From NCBI GenBank assembly GCA_910584385.1, contig CAJUAK010000003.1, positions 41,000 through 104,999 on the forward strand: DNA of 64,000 nucleotides. The letters run 5' to 3'. Numbering within the stretch: position 1 is the stretch's first letter; each line of letters starts with the position of its first letter. Positions 60,982 to 64,000 of this stretch are shown here, piece by piece. The notes beneath the pieces are model-generated. The model was given only the letters and a program-made list of their open reading frames with translations, ran no database searches and was not told the origin of the DNA. Position numbers and translations under genes: made by a program. This DNA is from an uncultured Alphaproteobacteria bacterium (GTDB lineage Bacteria; Pseudomonadota; Alphaproteobacteria; RF32; CAG-239).

Positions 60982-62370
60982 TTAAAAATTAATGGAATTC
61001 GGGGTTCTCGGGAAAGGAATAACATCACGGATGTTGCCAATTCCGGTAACAAGCATCATCATGCGTTCAAAACCCAAGCCAAACCCGGCATGCGGCACAG
61101 AACCATATTTGCGGGAATCCAGATACCAAGAATAATCGGCTTCCTGCATTCCCATTTCATGAATCTTCTTAACCAAAACATCATAACGTTCTTCACGCTG
61201 GGAACCGCCGATTAATTCGCCAATTCTCGGAACCAAGACATCCATCGCGGCAACGGTTTTGCCATCGTCATTCAGGCGCATATAAAAGGCTTTGATTTCC
61301 TTAGGATAATCGCGGACGATAACCGGCTTTTTAAAATAGGTTTCCGCCAAAAAGCGCTCGTGTTCTGTCTGCATGTCTATGCCGTATTCCGGCGCATATT
61401 CAAATTTGTGCCCTGATTTTTTCATAATTTCGATTGCTTCCGTATAAGTAATGCGGGCAAAGCTGTTATGAGCGATGTTCTCCAATGTGTTTTTTAATTC
61501 AGGGTCAACAAATTTTTCAAACAACTCTAAATCTTCAGCACAGTTTTCCATGATGTGTTTTACGCAGAAGCGAACCATATCTTCAGCCAAATCCATATCA
61601 TCATAAATATCGGCAAAAGCCATTTCCGGCTCAATCATCCAAAATTCAGCGGCATGGCGGGTCGTATTGGAATTCTCGGCACGGAAAGTGGGGCCGAAAG
61701 TATAAATGTCTCCTAAGGCCGTTGCATACATTTCGCCGTTCAGCTGCCCGGAAACCGTTAAATGCGCCTCTTTGCCAAAAAAGTCTTTGGAATAGTCGAT
61801 TTTTCCGTCCGGCAAGCGGGGAAGATTATTCAAATCCAGCGCTGTTACCTGAAACATCTCTCCGGCGCCTTCGCAGTCGGAGCCGGTGATAATCGGCGTA
61901 TGGACATAACGAAAGCCGCGGTCATGGAAAAATTTATGGATTGCGTAAGAAAGTTCCGAACGAATCCGGAATGCCGCGCCATATTTGTTTGTTCTCGGAC
62001 GCAGATGGGCAATCGTGCGCAGATATTCATCCGTGTGTTTTTTCTTTTGCAGGGGGTAATCATCCGGTGCCAGACTATATATCTCTATCTTCTCCGCCAG
62101 AATTTCATATTTCTGGTTGCCGCCCTTTGATTCAACCAAGGCACCCTCTACCGAAAGGGAAGAACCGGTCGTTACTTTTTTTATTTCTTCATAACCATTG
62201 ATATTATTATTGGCAATAACCTGAATATTCTTGAGGCAGGAACCGTCATTTACCTCAATAAAAGAAAAATCTTTTGCATCCCGGCGGGTGCGAACCCAGC
62301 CTTTAACCAACACCTTTTCTACAGGGTGCTCTGACTTTAGCAGGTCAACAATTTTTGTTCTTTTCAACAT
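60982..62370 (-). CDS. asnS: Asparaginyl-tRNA synthetase
   Basis: 462 residues: an N-terminal OB fold (VLVKGWVRTRRDAKDFSFIEV), a class II core with motif 2 FRAENSNTTRHAAEFWMIEPE shown by its FRAE, and motif 3 GFGLGFERMMMLVTGIGNIR. The sequence KDFSFIEVNDGS marks it as AsnRS rather than AspRS. It charges tRNA-Asn, so the amidation route for Asn-tRNA is not required. Confidence 0.95.
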   Translation of the reverse strand: MLKRTKIVDLLKSEHPVEKVLVKGWVRTRRDAKDFSFIEVNDGSCLKNIQVIANNNINGYEEIKKVTTGSSLSVEGALVESKGGNQKYEILAEKIEIYSLAPDDYPLQKKKHTDEYLRTIAHLRPRTNKYGAAFRIRSELSYAIHKFFHDRGFRYVHTPIITGSDCEGAGEMFQVTALDLNNLPRLPDGKIDYSKDFFGKEAHLTVSGQLNGEMYATALGDIYTFGPTFRAENSNTTRHAAEFWMIEPEMAFADIYDDMDLAEDMVRFCVKHIMENCAEDLELFEKFVDPELKNTLENIAHNSFARITYTEAIEIMKKSGHKFEYAPEYGIDMQTEHERFLAETYFKKPVIVRDYPKEIKAFYMRLNDDGKTVAAMDVLVPRIGELIGGSQREERYDVLVKKIHEMGMQEADYSWYLDSRKYGSVPHAGFGLGFERMMMLVTGIGNIRDVIPFPRTPNSINF

Positions 62371-62457
62371 TCTTTATAGTCCTTGTTTCATTTTTATTTT
62401 GATTATTACCAACAACCGGGTTGTAAATTTATATCAAATATCTTTAATTGTCCAGCA

Positions 62458-62486
62458 TTGACAAATAGTTTTCTACGGATTAAATT
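62458..62486 (+). promoter_or_regulatory. Promoter for the glycine-zipper lipoprotein
   Basis: TTGACA (62458-62463) and TAAATT (62481-62486) with a 17-bp spacer, 31 bp before the ATG. Confidence 0.6.
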
Positions 62487-62517
62487 TTATATAATTGTAA
62501 ATTTACGGGAGAATGAC

Positions 62518-62976
62518 ATGAAAAAACTTGCAACAGCCCTTCTGCCTCTGGCTCTTCTGACAGGCGCCTGCACTTCCAATATCGGCGCCGACCAGTATGC
62601 GACTTCCAACACGGGACAAGTCAATTCCGCAGTCCGCGGCGTTATTGTCAGCGTCCGCCAGGTCGTTGCCCAAAGCAATAACGGCGCCGGAAACCTTATC
62701 GGCGCAGCTGCCGGCGGCGTGGCCGGCTCGGCAATCGGCGGCGACAGCACAGCCCATATTCTGGGCGCCATCGGCGGCGCCGTTATTGGCGGTATTGCCG
62801 GCGATATGGCTCAGGGCGAGCTTTCCAAACAATCTGCTTATGAATATGTCATTCAGCTTGATAACGGCAATTTGGTTACGATTACCCAAGGGACAGACGT
62901 TTTGCTGACCCCGGGACAAAAATGCATTGTCCTTTATGGGCGCCAAGCAAGGGTTATTCCTGCACCGGCTTATTAA
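62518..62976 (+). CDS. Outer-membrane lipoprotein with glycine zipper (SlyB/Pcp-like)
   Basis: 152 residues from ATG 62518, after GGGAGA. Lipobox LTGAC (Cys18), a glycine-zipper region (NLIGAAAGGVAGSAIGGD, GAIGGAVIGGIAGDMAQGE) and a C-terminal beta-like part ending RVIPAPAY. Members insert in the outer membrane and are stress related. Single-gene unit with a terminator. Confidence 0.87.
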   Translation: MKKLATALLPLALLTGACTSNIGADQYATSNTGQVNSAVRGVIVSVRQVVAQSNNGAGNLIGAAAGGVAGSAIGGDSTAHILGAIGGAVIGGIAGDMAQGELSKQSAYEYVIQLDNGNLVTITQGTDVLLTPGQKCIVLYGRQARVIPAPAY

Positions 62977-62995
62977 GAGCATTATAATATTAGAA

Positions 62996-63034
62996 AGCAA
63001 CAGCCCCGAAAATTTCTTTTCGGGGCTGTTGCTT
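62996..63034. terminator. Bidirectional terminator
   Basis: Stem GCAACAGCCCCGAAAA / TTTTCGGGGCTGTTGC, long and strong, between the lipoprotein and the cysteine-rich gene. Confidence 0.85.
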
Positions 63035-63057
63035 TTGGAGTTACTGTTTTCAGATAT

Positions 63058-64000
63058 TTATACTTCCGGACATTGACCGCAATCCCAGGCACAGACAGCA
63101 TTTCCTGATAAATCATAGAGTTTTGCGCCCGTTGAGCATTTTACTTTTCCTGTTCCTGCTGACGTTTTAAGGTCCACATAATAATTTGTATTACATTTGC
63201 GCAGCCCACAAGGATGTCCGCCTGACGAACACTCTGGGTGGCTTGCCGGATATCCTTCTTTACAGGAAACAAATACGCATTTATGGCATTTTGAATTTGT
63301 TGACTGCGTTAAGAGCTGGCGGTTTTCTTTAACATCATCACAGCTGGTTGTTTTGGTGCTGTAACCCGTATCACATATTGCACCCGTGCATTTTCCGCAG
63401 CTTTCATTCGTGCTTTGCTTTTCCAAAGTTTGCCCATCGGCACAACTTGTTGTCTTTGTACTGTATCCTTGTGTCGTATTACAAGCCACGCCGCTAATTT
63501 TTGTACATTTATTTTCACCATGCTGTATTTCTAACACTTGCCCGTCTTTAGGCGTTTTGGCTGTTGTGTCATATCCGGCTTCGCAATTAATTATTTTGCA
63601 GCATTTATGACTAACAGCACCATCATATGAAAGGAATGTTTCACCAATACATTCGCGATTAGCAGTATCATGCACAGGTTCAAATCCTCTTGCACATGTT
63701 ATACATTCGCCACATGTGTTGCCATTATACTTTTCAGTCGTATAAAGCCGTGTTTTACCATTTTTTGCTTTACAATCTTCTACTGTAATTTTTCCGACCG
63801 GACAGATGATATCAGCAACGCAAGTGCCGTTTTCGCATTTTTGATTATCCGGGCAGGATGCCGCCCCGTTTGTGCAGCACTGCGTTTTTTCAATACAGCT
63901 TGTACCGCAAGTTTTCTTGCCCTGCTCTTCACAAGTTTTATTAATGCAAGTGCCGTTTTCGCATTTTTGATTATCCGGGCAGGATGCCGCCCCGTTTGTG
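63058..64000 (-). CDS. Second cysteine-rich protein (C-terminal part, partial)
   Basis: The frame stays open to the window edge, giving over 313 residues, so its N terminus and any signal peptide are outside. About one residue in ten is Cys. A 42-residue unit (NGAASCPDNQKCENGTC) is repeated at the left of what is seen, followed by units such as CNTTQGYSTKTTSCADG and CDTGYSTKTTSCDD. The C terminus is CAWDCGQCPEV with no anchor. It is not a close copy of the giant gene at 6420-14000 but shares its style. Function unknown. Confidence 0.75.
   Translation of the reverse strand, partial: TNGAASCPDNQKCENGTCINKTCEEQGKKTCGTSCIEKTQCCTNGAASCPDNQKCENGTCVADIICPVGKITVEDCKAKNGKTRLYTTEKYNGNTCGECITCARGFEPVHDTANRECIGETFLSYDGAVSHKCCKIINCEAGYDTTAKTPKDGQVLEIQHGENKCTKISGVACNTTQGYSTKTTSCADGQTLEKQSTNESCGKCTGAICDTGYSTKTTSCDDVKENRQLLTQSTNSKCHKCVFVSCKEGYPASHPECSSGGHPCGLRKCNTNYYVDLKTSAGTGKVKCSTGAKLYDLSGNAVCAWDCGQCPEV
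63820..63874. repeat. 126-bp-period tandem repeat, copy 1
   Basis: A 55-bp stretch that recurs exactly at 63946-64000, an offset of 126 bp (42 codons); the repeat continues past the edge. It encodes the CTNGAASCPDNQKCENGTC unit. Confidence 0.85.
63946..64000. repeat. 126-bp-period tandem repeat, copy 2 (cut by the edge)
   Basis: An exact match over the visible 55 bp, so the array is recent or kept uniform by recombination. More copies may lie beyond the window. Confidence 0.85.

Noticed and set aside
63820..64000. Repeats at the right edge as a CRISPR array
   Set aside because: The period is 126 bp, in frame, and encodes a cysteine unit of an open gene; there are no spacers.

Overview
The window reads as part of the chromosome of an AT-rich, motile, Gram-negative Alphaproteobacterium. 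Supporting signs are a DUF4167 gene beside prmC and clpB, a direct-repeat SOS box GTTC-N7-GTTC on the lexA promoter, a DUF610 divergent polysaccharide deacetylase after lysS, LPS heptose synthesis (hldE), an rpoH-type sigma factor, and a sigma-54-type promoter before flagellar genes. HydE, an [FeFe]-hydrogenase maturase, points to fermentative or anaerobic life. A gut-type uncultured lineage is my inference and is not proven by the sequence.

Left part (1-6417): the end of hldE, a small lipoprotein, hydE and ybaK on the minus strand. They are followed by a four-gene plus-strand operon of an ArnT-like GT39 transferase, a GT2 polyprenyl-phosphate glycosyltransferase, a YdjC/NaxD deacetylase and a GtrA flippase. 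This gene set matches what is needed to build, deacetylate, flip and transfer an amino sugar onto lipid A or another envelope glycan.

6420-14000 is one 2526-residue secreted cysteine-rich protein. It has its own promoter and an inverted repeat over the -10 box. A second cysteine-rich gene runs off the right edge (63058-64000) and carries a 126-bp tandem repeat. Next come a BFD-like [2Fe-2S] protein and a tandem pair of 73-residue paralogues, each with the same upstream block and the same C-rich-loop terminator.

15376-21545 is a flagellar operon (flgI, flgJ rod-binding domain, flgN-like, flgK, flgL) under a close match to a sigma-54 promoter. 21559-27971 holds tetR, an RND adaptor and pump, and murE in one run, with an AcrR-like operator. 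27988-35070 is a glycogen/maltodextrin operon (glgB, glgX, malQ, HAD hydrolase).

35276-43831 holds a DUF2934 protein, a TPR-methyltransferase, a MATE pump, lexA, an unknown protein, lysS, a DUF610 deacetylase and a small unknown. 43832-44327 has no obvious ordinary gene but carries duplicated leader-like sequence and strong hairpins on the minus strand. After tRNA-Glu comes a small accessory-looking patch (Nudix, truncated kinase-like fragment, macro domain).

46140-53467 is a mosaic of small units: tag, anmK with a SemiSWEET transporter, a metallothionein-like protein with CsoR, a CatB-type acetyltransferase, and several small membrane or lipoproteins. 53527-62370 is mostly housekeeping on the minus strand: clpB, a metallophosphoesterase, DUF4167, prmC, rpoH and asnS. 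A glycine-zipper lipoprotein follows. No insertion sequence, prophage, CRISPR array or rRNA was seen.
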